Source: JBBIRW01 sp037441565
GTDB lineage: Bacteria > Desulfobacterota > JBBIRW01
Reading direction: 5' to 3'
Length of the DNA: 64,000 bases
Assembly: GCA_037441565.1 (NCBI GenBank)
Contig: JBBIRW010000003.1
Span: forward strand, 183,219 to 247,218
Made by a program: the position numbers and the translations under genes. Of this stretch, positions 9,388 through 18,566 are shown piece by piece; position 1 is the stretch's first letter, and every line of letters begins with the position of its first letter. The notes beneath the pieces are model-generated. The model saw only the letters and a list, made by a program, of their open reading frames with translations, made no database searches and was not told where the DNA came from.

Positions 9388-9759
9388 TCAGCGGGTCTTT
9401 CTCTCTATCTCAGCTGCCCCTTTTATAATCATGAGCAGCCCCTTTCTGATATCTTCCTTTTTTATCTGTCTGAAAAGTTGCAGTAGCATATCCTCATCCC
9501 TGGATAGGCCCTTACCATAGTGTGACTTTCTCTCGGCTATTTTTATATCTGTTGTTGGAAGGAGATCAACAGGATGCATACCAAGAGACTCTGCAATCTG
9601 ATAAAGCCTTGTTACAGTAATTTCATTAATGCCCTTCTCATATTTCTGTATCTGCTGATATGAAATCCCTACCTACTCTGCAAGCTGCATCTGGGATATA
9701 TTCATTGAAATCCTGGCATTTCTGATCCTTTCCCCGATAATGAGTTTAATATTTTTCAT
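9388..9759 (-). pseudogene. XRE-family regulator interrupted by an in-frame TAG
   Basis: Reading from ATG 9759 gives an N-terminal helix-turn-helix of the XRE/Cro type (Q-M-Q-L-A-E then V-G-I-S-Y-Q-Q-I-Q-K-Y-E-K-G), but codon 29 is TAG (plus strand 9673-9675), exactly where the family normally has Lys. The frame then continues openly to a stop at 9388, giving a product of about 123 codons. Family context suggests AAG to TAG by one substitution, so this is a recent nonsense allele, a sequencing error, or readthrough. A perfect palindrome AATTGCAATT (9761-9770) lies right at the start and could be an autoregulatory site. It is divergent from the response regulator at 9886. Confidence 0.75.
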
Positions 9760-9849
9760 AAATTGCAATTCACTAAAAACTCTCGCTGATCATAAAACAT
9801 TTTCCCTTCATGAAAAACGATTGTCTATAAACCTGGGGTTGTATTTTTA

Positions 9850-9878
9850 TTGAGAATTACCACCATAAGTTGTATATT
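9850..9878 (+). promoter_or_regulatory. Sigma70-type promoter placing transcription start at the ATG
   Basis: TTGAGA (9850-9855) and TATATT (9873-9878) are separated by exactly 17 bases, each matching the sigma70 consensus at five of six positions. The predicted start point is 9885-9886, which coincides with the ATG of the response regulator, so its mRNA would be leaderless. No Shine-Dalgarno sequence is visible upstream. Confidence 0.55.
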
Positions 9879-9885
9879 ATAATTC

Positions 9886-10233
9886 ATGAACCGAAGGATC
9901 TTAATTGTTGATGATGATTATTTTATAAGAAGACTCCTTGTGGAATTCTTTCAAACACTTGGATATGATGTCTTATCCCTGAAAAGTGGAAGGGAAATTA
10001 TGCAGGGGATTGGTATAAAACAATTTGATCTTATAATAACAGACTATTCATTGCCTGATATGGATGGTGTTGAGCTCATCCATTATATCAGAACCATAAA
10101 TCCATCCCTCCCAATAATAGGAATCAGTGGATCCTGTGAAGAGAAAAAACTCCTTGATGCAGGAGCAAACTATTTTATTGCGAAGCCCTTTGATCTGAAA
10201 CAGATAAAGGAGATAGTGGAAAGAATCCTCTGA
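9886..10233 (+). CDS. Stand-alone response regulator receiver protein
   Basis: A 115-residue CheY-like receiver with no output domain. Acidic pocket residues are in V-D-D-D (8-11), the phosphorylated Asp is D53 in I-I-T-D-Y-S-L-P-D-M-D-G, the switch Ser is near 84 in G-I-S-G-S, and the conserved Lys is in A-K-P-F-D. No histidine kinase is adjacent, so its partner is unknown. It is transcribed away from the broken XRE gene and ends four bases from the convergent thioesterase gene. Confidence 0.9.
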   Translation: MNRRILIVDDDYFIRRLLVEFFQTLGYDVLSLKSGREIMQGIGIKQFDLIITDYSLPDMDGVELIHYIRTINPSLPIIGISGSCEEKKLLDAGANYFIAKPFDLKQIKEIVERIL

Positions 10234-10236
10234 ATC

Positions 10237-10638
10237 CTAACCAACCCTGATAAATCTTGCCGAAGCTTCAGCTATCAATCTTGAATCGGATCCAATCATA
10301 CAGGATCTGCCTTCGATGATCCGTCCTGAGATATCCCTTATTTCAGCCTCAACCCTTGCACCTTCCCCTGGAATAAGAGGCCTCTTAAATTTCACATTGA
10401 TCTGCATTGTTACTGCATTATAACCCATAAGAATAATAGCCTGGGCAATTGCCTCATCAAGGATCATCGCAACAATACCACCATGAATTATACCTGCATA
10501 TCCCTGAAATATCTCAGAAAGGGTGAATTCAGATACTGCCTTACCGTCCTTTAAGTAAAAGGAAAGCTGAAGTCCTGAAGGATTCTCCTTTCCACAGACA
10601 AAACATCGATTGTTATCCTTGAATTTTAATTCCGACAT
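10237..10638 (-). CDS. PaaI/hotdog-family acyl-CoA thioesterase
   Basis: A 133-residue hotdog-fold protein, probably hydrolysing an acyl-CoA thioester in the cytoplasm. The helix motif I-I-H-G-G-I-V-A-M-I-L-D-E-A contains the family's catalytic region. An N-terminal C-F-V-C-G-K-E-N-P-S-G-L segment is typical of one PaaI-like subfamily. The start at 10638 is chosen because an open frame upstream runs through the tRNA-Pro gene. The physiological substrate is unknown. Confidence 0.85.
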   Translation of the reverse strand: MSELKFKDNNRCFVCGKENPSGLQLSFYLKDGKAVSEFTLSEIFQGYAGIIHGGIVAMILDEAIAQAIILMGYNAVTMQINVKFKRPLIPGEGARVEAEIRDISGRIIEGRSCMIGSDSRLIAEASARFIRVG

Positions 10639-10650
10639 CTTTAAAGAAAA

Positions 10651-10725
10651 TCGGGGCGAGCGGATTTGAACCGCCGAGCCTCCTGCTCCCAAGGCAGGCG
10701 CGCTTCCAGGCTGCGCTACGCCCCG
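10651..10725 (-). tRNA. tRNA-Pro (anticodon TGG)
   Basis: The reverse strand folds into a full cloverleaf: acceptor CGGGGCG/CGCCCCG, an anticodon stem-loop with TGG in the loop, and a T-loop GTTCAAATC. Bacterial proline tRNAs characteristically start with C1 and have discriminator A73, both seen here. The 3' CCA is not encoded. Confidence 0.95.
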
Positions 10726-10741
10726 ATAGATCTGGAAGATA

Positions 10742-11338
10742 TCATCTTTTCAGCAATCCTTCAATGATATTCTTAAGCTTCCTGAATGCCTTCCCTCTGT
10801 GGCTTATGGAGTTTTTCTCCCTGGATTCAAGTTCTGCCATGGTTTTTCCCGAATGTATCACAAATATGGGATCATAACCAAACCCATTACTCCCTCTCAT
10901 TTCAAACCCTATATAGCCCTCACATACCCCTTCTTCCCAGAACACCTCTCCTGATGACGTCGCAAGGGCTGCGACACACACATACCTTGCCTTCCTTCCG
11001 GGATATGGAATATCCCTCAATTCTTCAAGAAGTTTTCTGTTGTTCTCATAATCCGAGGCGAATTTTCCCGCATAACGGGCCGAATAGATCCCGGGTCTCC
11101 CCCCCAATGCTTCAACCTCAAGCCCCGAATCATCAGCAATGGATATCTTCTTTGTTATATGTGCCACATATAATGCCTTCTTTATGGCATTCTCAAGGTA
11201 ACTTTCCCCATCCTCAATTATCTCTCCTATATCCGGAAATTCACTAAGAGTGAGGAAATTTACATTTTTGAGATCATGGAGTATCTCCATTATCTCCTTT
11301 GCCTTTCCCGCATTTCTTGTTGATATAACAATCTCCAT
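10742..11338 (-). CDS. rdgB: XTP/dITP pyrophosphatase (RdgB/HAM1 family)
   Basis: A 198-residue house-cleaning enzyme that hydrolyses inosine and xanthosine triphosphates to monophosphates. The N-terminal I-V-I-S-T-R-N-A-G-K, the active-site A-D-D-S-G-L-E-V-E-A-L-G-G-R-P-G-I-Y-S-A-R-Y-A and the C-terminal F-G-Y-D-P-I-F and S-H-R-G-K-A-F segments are all family hallmarks. The ATG at 11338 matches the family N terminus; an upstream ATG at 11356 overlaps RNase PH. The pair rph-rdgB is a common bacterial arrangement. Confidence 0.95.
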   Translation of the reverse strand: MEIVISTRNAGKAKEIMEILHDLKNVNFLTLSEFPDIGEIIEDGESYLENAIKKALYVAHITKKISIADDSGLEVEALGGRPGIYSARYAGKFASDYENNRKLLEELRDIPYPGRKARYVCVAALATSSGEVFWEEGVCEGYIGFEMRGSNGFGYDPIFVIHSGKTMAELESREKNSISHRGKAFRKLKNIIEGLLKR

Positions 11339-11343
11339 CCTTC

Positions 11344-12084
11344 CTAAAACCTCCATACATGCGTTATATCTGAAAGCACTTCTCTCTGTATAACTGTAAG
11401 CCTCTTTATGGCTTCATAACCGACCTCGATCATCCTGTCAAGCTCACTTTTAGTGAAAGGCGACTCCTCTGCAGTCCCCTGGATTTCGATGATCTCACCC
11501 CTTCCTGTCATTACGAGATTCATATCCACCTGCGCTTTTGAATCTTCCATATATGTAAGGTCCACGAGGATCTCACCACCAACCTTCCCAACACTAACTG
11601 CAGCAACAGAATCCCTTAACGGAAATACATCTATCTTCCCCTCCTTCAGTAAGAACATAACAGCATCAACAAGTGCCACAAAGGCACCTGTTATAGATGC
11701 AGTCCTTGTGCCCCCATCTGCCTGTATAACATCGCAGTCGATCCACACTGTCCTCTCTCCGAGATGTTCCAGTCTTGTTACAGCCCTGAGAGATCTTCCA
11801 ATAAGACGCTGGATCTCGTGGGTCCTCCCGTTTATCCTTCCCATGACAGATTCCCTGGGTGTCCTTGTTGTTGTAGAACGGGGAAGCATCGAGTACTCTG
11901 CAGTAATCCACCCTCTTCCCGTATTTTTTAAAAAGTGGGGAACCTTTTCCTCAATAGATGCACTGCAGATTACCCTTGTATCCCCCATTTCGATATAACA
12001 TGAGCCCTCCGGATGCTTCAGATAATGCCTCACAATCCTGACATTCCTCAATTCCCCTGCTGCCCTTCCATCTATCCTCTGCAT
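11344..12084 (-). CDS. rph: Ribonuclease PH
   Basis: A 246-residue phosphorolytic 3'-5' exoribonuclease that trims tRNA 3' ends. Recognisable blocks are R-x-D-G-R at the N terminus, G-R-G-W-I-T-A-E-Y-S-M-L-P-R-S-T, R-L-I-G-R-S-L-R-A and C-D-V-I-Q-A-D-G-G-T-R-T-A-S-I-T-G-A. The start at 12084 has GGGAGGGG just upstream; the open frame extends 19 codons further without support. The two tRNAs in the window lack encoded CCA, which fits a need for 3' trimming and CCA addition. Confidence 0.96.
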   Translation of the reverse strand: MQRIDGRAAGELRNVRIVRHYLKHPEGSCYIEMGDTRVICSASIEEKVPHFLKNTGRGWITAEYSMLPRSTTTRTPRESVMGRINGRTHEIQRLIGRSLRAVTRLEHLGERTVWIDCDVIQADGGTRTASITGAFVALVDAVMFLLKEGKIDVFPLRDSVAAVSVGKVGGEILVDLTYMEDSKAQVDMNLVMTGRGEIIEIQGTAEESPFTKSELDRMIEVGYEAIKRLTVIQREVLSDITHVWRF

Positions 12085-12195
12085 CTTTCTGACCCCCTCC
12101 CTGTCAATCAATCGATAATATATCAGATTTTTATCATCCATTCATCTTTTATCGTGGGATCACCTACGAAAAATGGGTCCCGCCTCTTTATGGGA

Positions 12196-12224
12196 TTGAC
12201 ATCTTTATTTAAAAAATTTAAAGT
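12196..12224 (+). promoter_or_regulatory. Candidate promoter for the tetR-efflux operon
   Basis: TTGACA (12196-12201, full consensus) is followed after 17 bases by TAAAGT (12219-12224, four of six). A perfect GTAATTAC palindrome (12227-12234) overlaps the expected start point and could be a TetR operator. The predicted leader is only about 10 bases and lacks a ribosome site. Confidence 0.5.
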
Positions 12225-12240
12225 AAGTAATTACAAACAT

Positions 12241-12846
12241 ATGAAATATGATCCTGCAAAAACCAAGAAAAAAATCCTCAAGGCCTCCCTCGAGCTCTTT
12301 TCAAAGAAGGGGTATCTTGGCACAACAACAAGGGAGATCTCAAGAAAGGCAGGTATAACGGAGGTAACACTCTTCAGACACTTTCCAAGGAAGGAAAGGC
12401 TCTTCTCGGAGGTTTTAAAATGGTCTTCATTCCTGCCGGAGCTTAAAGACCTTTTACCGGAGGTTAAGCAACTACCGTTTAAGGATGCCCTTGCTGTGAT
12501 AGGAGGTAGATTTCTGAAAACACTCAGAATGAAAAAGGACCTTATAAAGATCATCTACTCTGAAATCCACAAATACCCTGATAGAGTTCACAGGATAAGG
12601 GATCAGATTGTTGAGGAGATAACAAAAACACTTGCATCATATTTCAGGAATGCAGAGGTGAGGGGATTGATTAAAGAGGGTGATCCTGAGTTTTATGCTG
12701 CTGTTTTCATGGGTATGATCTTTTCCTATTTCAATTCGAGGGAGCTCCTTATGTTGAGTATGTATGAAGGGTATAAAGAAGAAGAGATCATCCGGAAGCT
12801 CGTTGACATATTTGTTGAAGGCATTTTGATGAAAAAGGTGGAATAA
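12241..12846 (+). CDS. TetR/AcrR-family transcriptional regulator
   Basis: A 201-residue DNA-binding repressor. The N-terminal helix-turn-helix (about 9-55) has the family pattern I-L-K-A-S-L-E-L-F-S-K-K-G-Y-x-x-T-T-T-R-E-I-S-R-K-A-G broken by usual spacing, followed by V-T-L-F-R-H-F-P-R-K-E-x-L-F. The remainder is a helical ligand-binding domain of no recognisable specificity. It ends two bases before the TolC gene, so it most likely controls the downstream efflux operon. Only a TetR label is supported; the inducer is unknown. Confidence 0.9.
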   Translation: MKYDPAKTKKKILKASLELFSKKGYLGTTTREISRKAGITEVTLFRHFPRKERLFSEVLKWSSFLPELKDLLPEVKQLPFKDALAVIGGRFLKTLRMKKDLIKIIYSEIHKYPDRVHRIRDQIVEEITKTLASYFRNAEVRGLIKEGDPEFYAAVFMGMIFSYFNSRELLMLSMYEGYKEEEIIRKLVDIFVEGILMKKVE

Positions 12847-12848
12847 AT

Positions 12849-14159
12849 ATGAAAAAGACCATCTTATTTTTTATACCCATTTTTATCCTTACATATGCTA
12901 CTCCGTCATTTCCTGTTGAAAAATATAACCTTGATGACCTTTACAGGATAGCCCTCAGAAAGTCAGAAAGGATAATGCTCTCGGAACAAGAATTATATAT
13001 TGCCGAGAGGCAGAAAGATAAGGCAATCTCCGTTCTCTTCCCCAGGATATCCTCATTCGGTGAATATAAGAAATATAATGAAGAAAAACAAAAGCTCACC
13101 TTCCTCATCCAACCATCAAGTGCCAGTAACTGGGGCCTGAAGATAGATCGATCATTTTCACTTGGAGGGAAAGAGTTCTTTGCCCTCAGGATATCGCGCG
13201 AAAACATAGAGAGGGCAAAATACGATCTCATGGGCACAAAGGAATCCATTCTATTTAGCGTTGCATCCGCATATTTTGAGGTCCTCAGGGCAAAGGAGGC
13301 CTTAGAGATTGCAAGGGCGAATGTGGAGAGACTTAAAAAGCACAGGGATGCAGCATCAGCCAGACTGAGGGTTGGTGAGGTTACAAAAACAGCACTCCTC
13401 AGGGCAGAGGCAGAGCTATCATCTGCAAAATCTGAGTTCGTACGGGCGGAGAATAATCTAAAGTTTGCAAAGGCGGTTCTCTCAAGGGTTGCTGGAATTG
13501 AGGGGGATTACGATGTTGCTGAATCACAGCTTGATACATCGATAAAGGAGCTTTATCCTGAGATGCCTGATGTAAGGTATTTCAAGGAACTTGCATTTTC
13601 AAAAAGACCTGAGCTAAAGAGTATGGAACTGCAGAAGATTATCTCAGACGAACAGATCAAGTACACAAGGGGCTCATATTTTCCAGACCTCAAGCTGGAA
13701 GCAGCCTATGTAAGAAATGAGACCGATCCTTCTACATTTACCCTTATAAAAGAACAGATATATGGAATCGTAAAGATTGAATTTCCGCTTTTTGAGGGAG
13801 GATTAAGAAGGGCAGAGCTTATGGAATCATTTGCAAAGAAGAGGGAATCAGAGCTCCTTTATGAGGATCTGAAAAAAAATGTAGGGATTGAGGTTGAGGA
13901 AGCCTATCTTGAAATCATAACCCTTAGAGAGACAATAAAATTCCTTGAAGATGAAGTGGAGTTTGCTAAGGAGAATTACCGTGCAGTATCAAAACAGTTT
14001 GAATATGGACTCGCTGACAGTGTCGATGTTATGGATGCAAACACACTCCTCCTTACAGCTGAAAAGAATCTTTCAAATGCCAAATACAACTATCAACTCT
14101 CCCTCTTAAAACTAAGAAGGGCAACAGGGACATTACTTGAAATGGCGAGGATCGAATGA
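12849..14159 (+). CDS. TolC-family outer membrane efflux protein
   Basis: A 436-residue protein with an N-terminal signal peptide (K-K-T-I-L-F-F-I-P-I-F-I-L-T-Y-A) and two repeated outer-membrane-efflux halves rich in long helices, the usual build of the TolC channel-tunnel. It would carry substrates across periplasm and outer membrane as part of the tripartite pump encoded here. Typical signatures include the A-L-R-K-S-E-R start of the first half and the F-E-Y-G-L-A-D-S-V-D-V-M-D-A segment near the C terminus. The stop overlaps the adaptor gene by four bases. Confidence 0.9.
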   Translation: MKKTILFFIPIFILTYATPSFPVEKYNLDDLYRIALRKSERIMLSEQELYIAERQKDKAISVLFPRISSFGEYKKYNEEKQKLTFLIQPSSASNWGLKIDRSFSLGGKEFFALRISRENIERAKYDLMGTKESILFSVASAYFEVLRAKEALEIARANVERLKKHRDAASARLRVGEVTKTALLRAEAELSSAKSEFVRAENNLKFAKAVLSRVAGIEGDYDVAESQLDTSIKELYPEMPDVRYFKELAFSKRPELKSMELQKIISDEQIKYTRGSYFPDLKLEAAYVRNETDPSTFTLIKEQIYGIVKIEFPLFEGGLRRAELMESFAKKRESELLYEDLKKNVGIEVEEAYLEIITLRETIKFLEDEVEFAKENYRAVSKQFEYGLADSVDVMDANTLLLTAEKNLSNAKYNYQLSLLKLRRATGTLLEMARIE

Positions 14160-15292
14160 TGAAAATTTATATGATACAAAGGCGACTTATTCTCCCGTAT
14201 CTTATATTATCAGGGATTCTGCTGATTCTTATTAATTCATGCTCCGCGAGAAAAAGTTCGGGAAAAGCGGGTGAGGCAAAACCGGCTGTTCCTGTTCGTG
14301 TTGCAACTGCTGTGATGAAGGATGTGCCTTTAAAAATCCATGCCATTGGAAATGTGGAGGCATTTTCAACAGTGGCTCTGAAATCCAGGGCTGAAGGGCA
14401 GCTCCTCCGTGTTTATTTCAAGGAGGGGCAGAATGTAAGAAAGGGTGATCTTCTCTTCCTGATCGATCCCCGTCCTTTTGAGGAGGCTGTAAAACAGGCA
14501 GAGGCTGTTCTCGCAAGGGATCTTGTTCAGTTAGAGAACGCAGAGGCAGATCTGAAGCGTTATGAAGAACTCCTGAAAGAAGAACTCGTTCCGAGACAGC
14601 AATATGACAGGATCCGCACAAATGTAGAATCGCTTAGAGCCATTGTTAAGGCTGACAGGGCTCAGCTCGAGAATGCAAAGCTCCAGCTTCAATACTGCTA
14701 TATCCATTCTCCAATAGATGGACTTATAGGGAGCATACTTGTACATCCAGGAAATATGATAAAACCAAACGAAACAACAATGGCCATAATAAATCAGATA
14801 ACACCGGTTTATGTTACTTTCCATATTCCGGAACATGAGCTTCTCAGAATAAAAAAGGCAATGGAAAAGCGAAAATTAAAAACTGAAGCTCATCTCCAAG
14901 GAAGTGAGGATCATGTGGAGATTGGCGAACTTACCTTTATAAATAATACGATAGACCAGACAACCGGAACGATAATGATGAAGGCAACATTTCCTAACAG
15001 GAATATGATCCTCTGGCCCGGTCAGTTTGTTGATGTATTTCTCGAAGTTGAAGTGAGAAAAAATTCAGTTTTAATTCCATCAAGGGCAGTCCAGATAGGC
15101 CAGCAGGGGCAATATGTATTCATTGTAAAGCCAGACAATACCGTTGAACTCAGGCCTGTTTTAGCTGTAATCCTGTCGGAAAATGAAGCCATTGTTGAAA
15201 AGGGTATAGATGCCGGTGAGGTTGTTGTTACGGATGGACAGTTAAGATTAACCCCCGATGCGATTGTAGAAATAAAGAAGGATGCAGGTTAA
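14156..15292 (+). CDS. RND efflux periplasmic adaptor lipoprotein (AcrA-like)
   Basis: A 378-residue membrane fusion protein linking the RND pump to TolC. The N terminus is a lipoprotein signal with lipobox-like L-I-N-S-C, so it is probably tethered by lipid to the inner membrane. It has the split biotinyl/lipoyl-like hairpin domain (L-K-S-R-A-E-G-x-L then P-I-D-G-L-I-G) flanking a coiled-coil hairpin, then the beta-barrel domain (L-W-P-G-Q-F-V-D-V). ATG 14156 or 14159 are both possible. It is the middle gene of the operon. Confidence 0.92.
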   Translation: MMKIYMIQRRLILPYLILSGILLILINSCSARKSSGKAGEAKPAVPVRVATAVMKDVPLKIHAIGNVEAFSTVALKSRAEGQLLRVYFKEGQNVRKGDLLFLIDPRPFEEAVKQAEAVLARDLVQLENAEADLKRYEELLKEELVPRQQYDRIRTNVESLRAIVKADRAQLENAKLQLQYCYIHSPIDGLIGSILVHPGNMIKPNETTMAIINQITPVYVTFHIPEHELLRIKKAMEKRKLKTEAHLQGSEDHVEIGELTFINNTIDQTTGTIMMKATFPNRNMILWPGQFVDVFLEVEVRKNSVLIPSRAVQIGQQGQYVFIVKPDNTVELRPVLAVILSENEAIVEKGIDAGEVVVTDGQLRLTPDAIVEIKKDAG

Positions 15293-15296
15293 AGCG

Positions 15297-18200
15297 ATGA
15301 ATGTTTCTGAAGTCTTTATAAAGCGTCCTGTAACAACCACACTTTTGATGATAGCGATCCTTGTATTTGGAATAATAGGCTATCGCTCACTACCTGTTAG
15401 TGAACTTCCCAATGTTGACTTCCCGACAATTCTTGTTACCGCATCCCTCCCAGGTGCAAGTCCTGAAACCATGGCATCTGCTGTTGCAACACCCCTCGAG
15501 AGACAGTTCTCTACAATTGCAGGTCTTGAATCGATGACAAGCGTAAACTCGCTTGGTCTTACCCAGATAACACTTCAGTTCAGCCTTGAAAAGGATATAG
15601 ATGCTGCTGCCCAGGATGTCCAGTCGATGATCACAAAGGCAGCACCCCTTCTACCACCCGGAATGCCAAACCCACCCACATATCAGAAGGTGAATCCTGC
15701 AGATCAACCTATACTCTTCTATGCGCTCGCATCACCCACACTCCCCCTCTACATGCTCCATGAATATGCTGACACGATGATTGCCCAGAGGATCTCCATG
15801 GTAAATGGTGTTGCCCAGGTTCTTATCTACGGTCCCCAGAAGTATGCGGTGCGGATCAGACTTGATCCGAGAACCCTTGTTGCAAAGGGGATTGGTATAG
15901 ATGAGGTTGAGAGGGCCATTCGCACAGGAAATGTTAACCTTCCAACAGGAACCATATATGGAACCCACAGGGCATATACCCTTGAGGCAACAGGACAGCT
16001 AATGAGTGCAAAGGCCTTTGAGCCCCTTATTGTTGCTGAGAGGAATGGATCACAGGTAAGACTTAAGGATATAGCCACGATTATTGATGGAGTTGAAAAT
16101 GATAAGGTTGCAGCATGGTATGGAACACCAGATTCCCTTCAGAGGGCAATAGTTCTTGCCATTCAGAGGCAACCGGGAACAAACACTGTTGAGGTCGCAA
16201 CTGCCGTAAAGAATCTCGTATCACAGCTTGAAAAACAACTACCGGCATCTGTTTCCATGCATCTTCTCTACGATAGATCTGTTTCAATTCGCGCCTCCGT
16301 AGATGATGTCAAATTCACGCTTAAGCTTACAGTATTTCTTGTTATCCTTGTTATATTTCTTTTCCTAAGAAACCTTTCAGCCACATTGATACCAGCACTT
16401 GCACTCCCCTTCTCTCTCGTTGGAACATTTGCGATTATGTACCTCTGTGGATATAGCCTTGACAATCTTTCCCTCATGGCACTTACGCTTTCCGTTGGCT
16501 TTCTCGTTGATGATGCAATAGTTATGCTTGAGAATATAGTAAGGCACATGGAGAAGGGAGAAAGGCCGATGCAGGCAGCACTTAACGGATCAGCAGAGAT
16601 TGGTTTTACCATTCTTTCAATGACCATCTCTCTTGTTGCTGTTTTTATACCCTTTCTCTTCATGGGCGGAATCATCGGTCGTTTGTTCCGTGAATTTGCA
16701 GTGACAATAAGTGTTGCCATACTGATATCAGGTATCGTTTCACTTACTCTCACCCCCATGCTTGGTAGCAGGTTTGTGCGTCCTCCGCATGAGATAAAAC
16801 ATAACAGAATTTACGCAGCATCTGAGAAGGTCTTTGAAGCAATGCTTGATCTATATGCAAGAACGCTTTCATGGACACTGAAATATAAATTTCATGTTCT
16901 CATCGCTACAATCATAATTTTAATCCTTAATGTCATTCTATTTATAAAGGTTCCAAAGGGTTTTATACCCAATGAGGACAAAGGTATGGTCTTCACTGTA
17001 ACAGAGGCATCGCAGGATATATCCTTTTATGATATGATAAGACATCAACAGGAGCTTGTATCGATTGTCAAAAGAGAACCCCTTGTCAAGGCTTTTATGA
17101 GCGCTGTTGGTCCAGGACCGGGTTCCCCTGGTCAGAACAGTGGAAGAATGTTTATGGTCCTGAAGGATAGATCGGAAAGAAATCTCAGTGTTGATGAATT
17201 TATAAACCAGCTTAGACCTAAATTCTCAACTGTACCCGGGATAAATACCTTTCTTCAGAACCCTCCAACAATACGTATAGGAGGTCAGCTGACAAAGAGC
17301 CTTTATCAGTTTACATTGAGTGGAACAAACACTGATGAGCTTTACCAGTATGCACAGATAATGGAAGAAAGGATGAAGACCATCCCCATGCTTCAGGATG
17401 TAACGAGTGATCTTCAGATTAAAAGCCTAAAACTTAATGTGAATATAGATAGGGATAAAGCTGAATCACTTGGAGTTACAGCAGAGCAGATTGAAAATGC
17501 ACTCTGGAATACATTCGGTTCGAGATGGATATCAACAATATATGCACCGAACAATCAGTACCAGGTAATTCTTGAACTGAAACCTGAATACCAGAGGGAT
17601 CCATCTCAACTCTCCATGATCTATGTGAGATCATCAAAGGGAAAACTCGTTCCCATCAGTACCGTTGCTGAAATCAGTCCAAAGCTTGGTCCCATGACAA
17701 TAAATCACCTGGGACAGCTTCCTTCTGTTACCATATCCTTCAACCTGAGGCCAGGTGCTGCACTGGGGGATGCGGTGTCTGCCATAGAGAAGCTCGCAAA
17801 GGAGGTACTTCCTGACACCATAACTACCGGTTTTCAGGGTGCTGCACAGGCATTCCAGGCATCATACAGGGGTCTTATTGTTCTTCTATTTATGGCTATT
17901 TTTGTAATCTATATGGTGCTTGGCATCCTTTATGAAAGCTTCATCCATCCCATAACCATACTCTCAGCACTACCCTTTGCAGGTGTCGGCGCACTTGTAA
18001 CATTAATGCTCTTCAATGTGGAGCTGAACATCTACTCATTCGTTGGAATCATAATGCTCGTTGGACTTGTAAAGAAGAACGGTATAATGATGATAGATTT
18101 TGCACTTGATGCACAGAGAAACGAAGGAAAACCCCCGGTCGATGCCATCTATCAGGCGTCCCTTATAAGATTCAGACCAATAATGATGACAACCATGGCA

Positions 18201-18434
18201 GCGATCCTCGGTGCACTTCCCATCGCTATCGGTATGGGAGCAGGCTCTGAGGTCCGCCGTCCACTGGGCATTGCGGTTGTTGGTGGTCTGCTCTTTTCCC
18301 AGTTCTTCACAATGTATGTTACACCTGTAATCTATGTATATATGGATAAAATCCAGCAGGAAACAGCGAGGTTCTTAATGAAAAAGAAGGTTCCGGCAGT
18401 AACACCAGAAACAACAAAAAGTGATGTTCTATAG
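15297..18434 (+). CDS. RND multidrug efflux transporter, MdtB/MdtC/AcrB-type
   Basis: A 1,045-residue inner membrane proton-driven pump with the usual 12 membrane helices and two large periplasmic loops after helices 1 and 7. The start F-I-K-R-P-V-T-T-T-L-L-M, the G-Y-R-S-L-P-V-S-E-L-P-N-V-D-F-P segment, the G-F-L-V-D-D-A-I-V-M-L-E-N-I helix 4 motif with the proton-relay Asp pair, and the C-terminal G-L-V-K-K-N-G-I-M-M-I-D-F-A block are characteristic. The sequence resembles MdtB/MdtC more than AcrB. ATG 15297 matches the family start; ATG 15282 is also open. Substrates are not predictable. Confidence 0.95.
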   Translation: MNVSEVFIKRPVTTTLLMIAILVFGIIGYRSLPVSELPNVDFPTILVTASLPGASPETMASAVATPLERQFSTIAGLESMTSVNSLGLTQITLQFSLEKDIDAAAQDVQSMITKAAPLLPPGMPNPPTYQKVNPADQPILFYALASPTLPLYMLHEYADTMIAQRISMVNGVAQVLIYGPQKYAVRIRLDPRTLVAKGIGIDEVERAIRTGNVNLPTGTIYGTHRAYTLEATGQLMSAKAFEPLIVAERNGSQVRLKDIATIIDGVENDKVAAWYGTPDSLQRAIVLAIQRQPGTNTVEVATAVKNLVSQLEKQLPASVSMHLLYDRSVSIRASVDDVKFTLKLTVFLVILVIFLFLRNLSATLIPALALPFSLVGTFAIMYLCGYSLDNLSLMALTLSVGFLVDDAIVMLENIVRHMEKGERPMQAALNGSAEIGFTILSMTISLVAVFIPFLFMGGIIGRLFREFAVTISVAILISGIVSLTLTPMLGSRFVRPPHEIKHNRIYAASEKVFEAMLDLYARTLSWTLKYKFHVLIATIIILILNVILFIKVPKGFIPNEDKGMVFTVTEASQDISFYDMIRHQQELVSIVKREPLVKAFMSAVGPGPGSPGQNSGRMFMVLKDRSERNLSVDEFINQLRPKFSTVPGINTFLQNPPTIRIGGQLTKSLYQFTLSGTNTDELYQYAQIMEERMKTIPMLQDVTSDLQIKSLKLNVNIDRDKAESLGVTAEQIENALWNTFGSRWISTIYAPNNQYQVILELKPEYQRDPSQLSMIYVRSSKGKLVPISTVAEISPKLGPMTINHLGQLPSVTISFNLRPGAALGDAVSAIEKLAKEVLPDTITTGFQGAAQAFQASYRGLIVLLFMAIFVIYMVLGILYESFIHPITILSALPFAGVGALVTLMLFNVELNIYSFVGIIMLVGLVKKNGIMMIDFALDAQRNEGKPPVDAIYQASLIRFRPIMMTTMAAILGALPIAIGMGAGSEVRRPLGIAVVGGLLFSQFFTMYVTPVIYVYMDKIQQETARFLMKKKVPAVTPETTKSDVL

Positions 18435-18566
18435 TTCTTTATCTGGTTGAAAAACCGACTTGAAAACATCCACTAATGAGCATCCCTGATGTGATAAAAG
18501 CATTATACCCCTCCCTGATTGAATCTGCAGGGCTATTCTGCTAACCTGAAAAATGGAGGGGTTGAT

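Noticed and set aside
9673..9675. TAG read as pyrrolysine or selenocysteine-like recoding
   Set aside because: No recoding element or supporting genes are visible and the position is inside a DNA-binding domain; a nonsense change or error is simpler.
11453..11998. Forward open frame of 181 codons opposite RNase PH
   Set aside because: RNase PH motifs are unbroken on the other strand; the product is low-complexity and unmatched.
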